A stretch of 6,689 bases of DNA, taken from positions 1-6,689 of the forward strand of contig CAITBU010000243.1 in the NCBI GenBank assembly GCA_903890595.1, in the 5' to 3' direction. A program made the translations under genes and the position numbers. The DNA comes from an uncultured Holophagaceae bacterium (GTDB taxonomy: Bacteria; Acidobacteriota; Holophagae; Holophagales; Holophagaceae). Shown here piece after piece: positions 6,593-6,689 of the stretch (its first letter is position 1; the number at the start of each line of letters is the position of its first letter). The notes below the pieces were generated by a model. That model worked only from the letters and a program-made list of their open reading frames with translations, did not search any database and was not told the DNA's origin.

Positions 6593-6689
6593 GCATGAGC
6601 CCGCCGAAGGCGGCTTCCGGCAGTGCCGGAAGTCAGCCCGGGGTGCCACGGCCGCGCCCCCCAAGAGGCGCGGCAGCGGCGCCCCGGGC
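6593..6689. repeat. Second copy of the structured core, cut by the window edge
   Basis: Positions 6593-6633 align without gaps to 2047-2087 (34 of 41 identical). Hairpin 1 is CCGCC/GGCGG (6601-6605 with 6609-6613, loop GAA). Hairpin 2 is CTTCCGGC/GCCGGAAG (6614-6621 with 6625-6632, loop AGT). Hairpin 3 has a 12-bp stem with one G-T pair (6636-6647 with 6678-6689) and an inner 8-bp stem GCCGCGCC/GGCGCGGC (6651-6658 with 6667-6674). The left outer arm would be GCATGAGC (6593-6600); its partner lies beyond the window. Confidence 0.7.

Noticed and set aside
6410..6664. Possible small minus-strand gene at the right end
   Set aside because: It overlaps the MarR 3' end, the direct repeats and the structured core; its composition is explained by the repeats.

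Overview
The window is GC-rich bacterial chromosome with six protein genes, dense coding and two non-coding stretches that carry repeats. The protein styles (exported proteins with A|Q signal-peptidase sites, a minimal NuoE/NuoF pair, a YceI protein divergent from a MarR regulator) and the 'cacgaag' and 'cacagatt' dispersed repeats suggest an environmental Gram-negative such as a Holophagae/Geothrix-like acidobacterium. This placement is inference from resemblance; no search was run.

Layout: 21-518 (+) is a small exported protein of unknown function. It converges, 1 bp apart, on 520-1869 (-), an exported calcineurin-type metallophosphoesterase resembling purple acid phosphatases. A gene-free stretch of about 425 bp (1870-2294) follows, containing a 272-bp element bounded by perfect 29-bp inverted repeats (2001-2272) with nested GC-rich stem-loops inside. 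Next, on the minus strand and reading right to left, come nuoE (4574-5149), nuoF (3189-4559) and an EamA-type ten-helix transporter (2295-3176). They are packed with gaps of 14 and 12 bp and are probably one transcript. Two strong hairpins separate nuoE from yceI (5264-5833, -). YceI is divergent from a cysteine-rich MarR-family regulator (5946-6434, +). The 112-bp divergent spacer holds a good sigma-70-like promoter for yceI, whose -35 lies inside the palindrome GTTGCAAC, a plausible MarR operator. The window ends in a second repeat element (about 6487-6689, running off the edge).

How the genes work together: NuoE and NuoF are the NADH-oxidising head of complex I, but the usual next gene (nuoG) is absent and replaced by a transporter. 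YceI and the MarR regulator look like a self-contained, locally regulated pair. The two leftmost genes are exported proteins with no visible link to the rest.

The most unusual signal is non-coding. The two repeat elements have different heads (8-bp 'acacgaag' units in one, 9-bp 'cacagat' units in the other) but share the same structured core. Over 41 aligned ungapped bases, all arms of the first two hairpins are identical and most differences fall in the loops. This looks like a modular family of structured dispersed repeats (REP/REPIN- or MITE-like), and it predicts the sequence just beyond the right edge.
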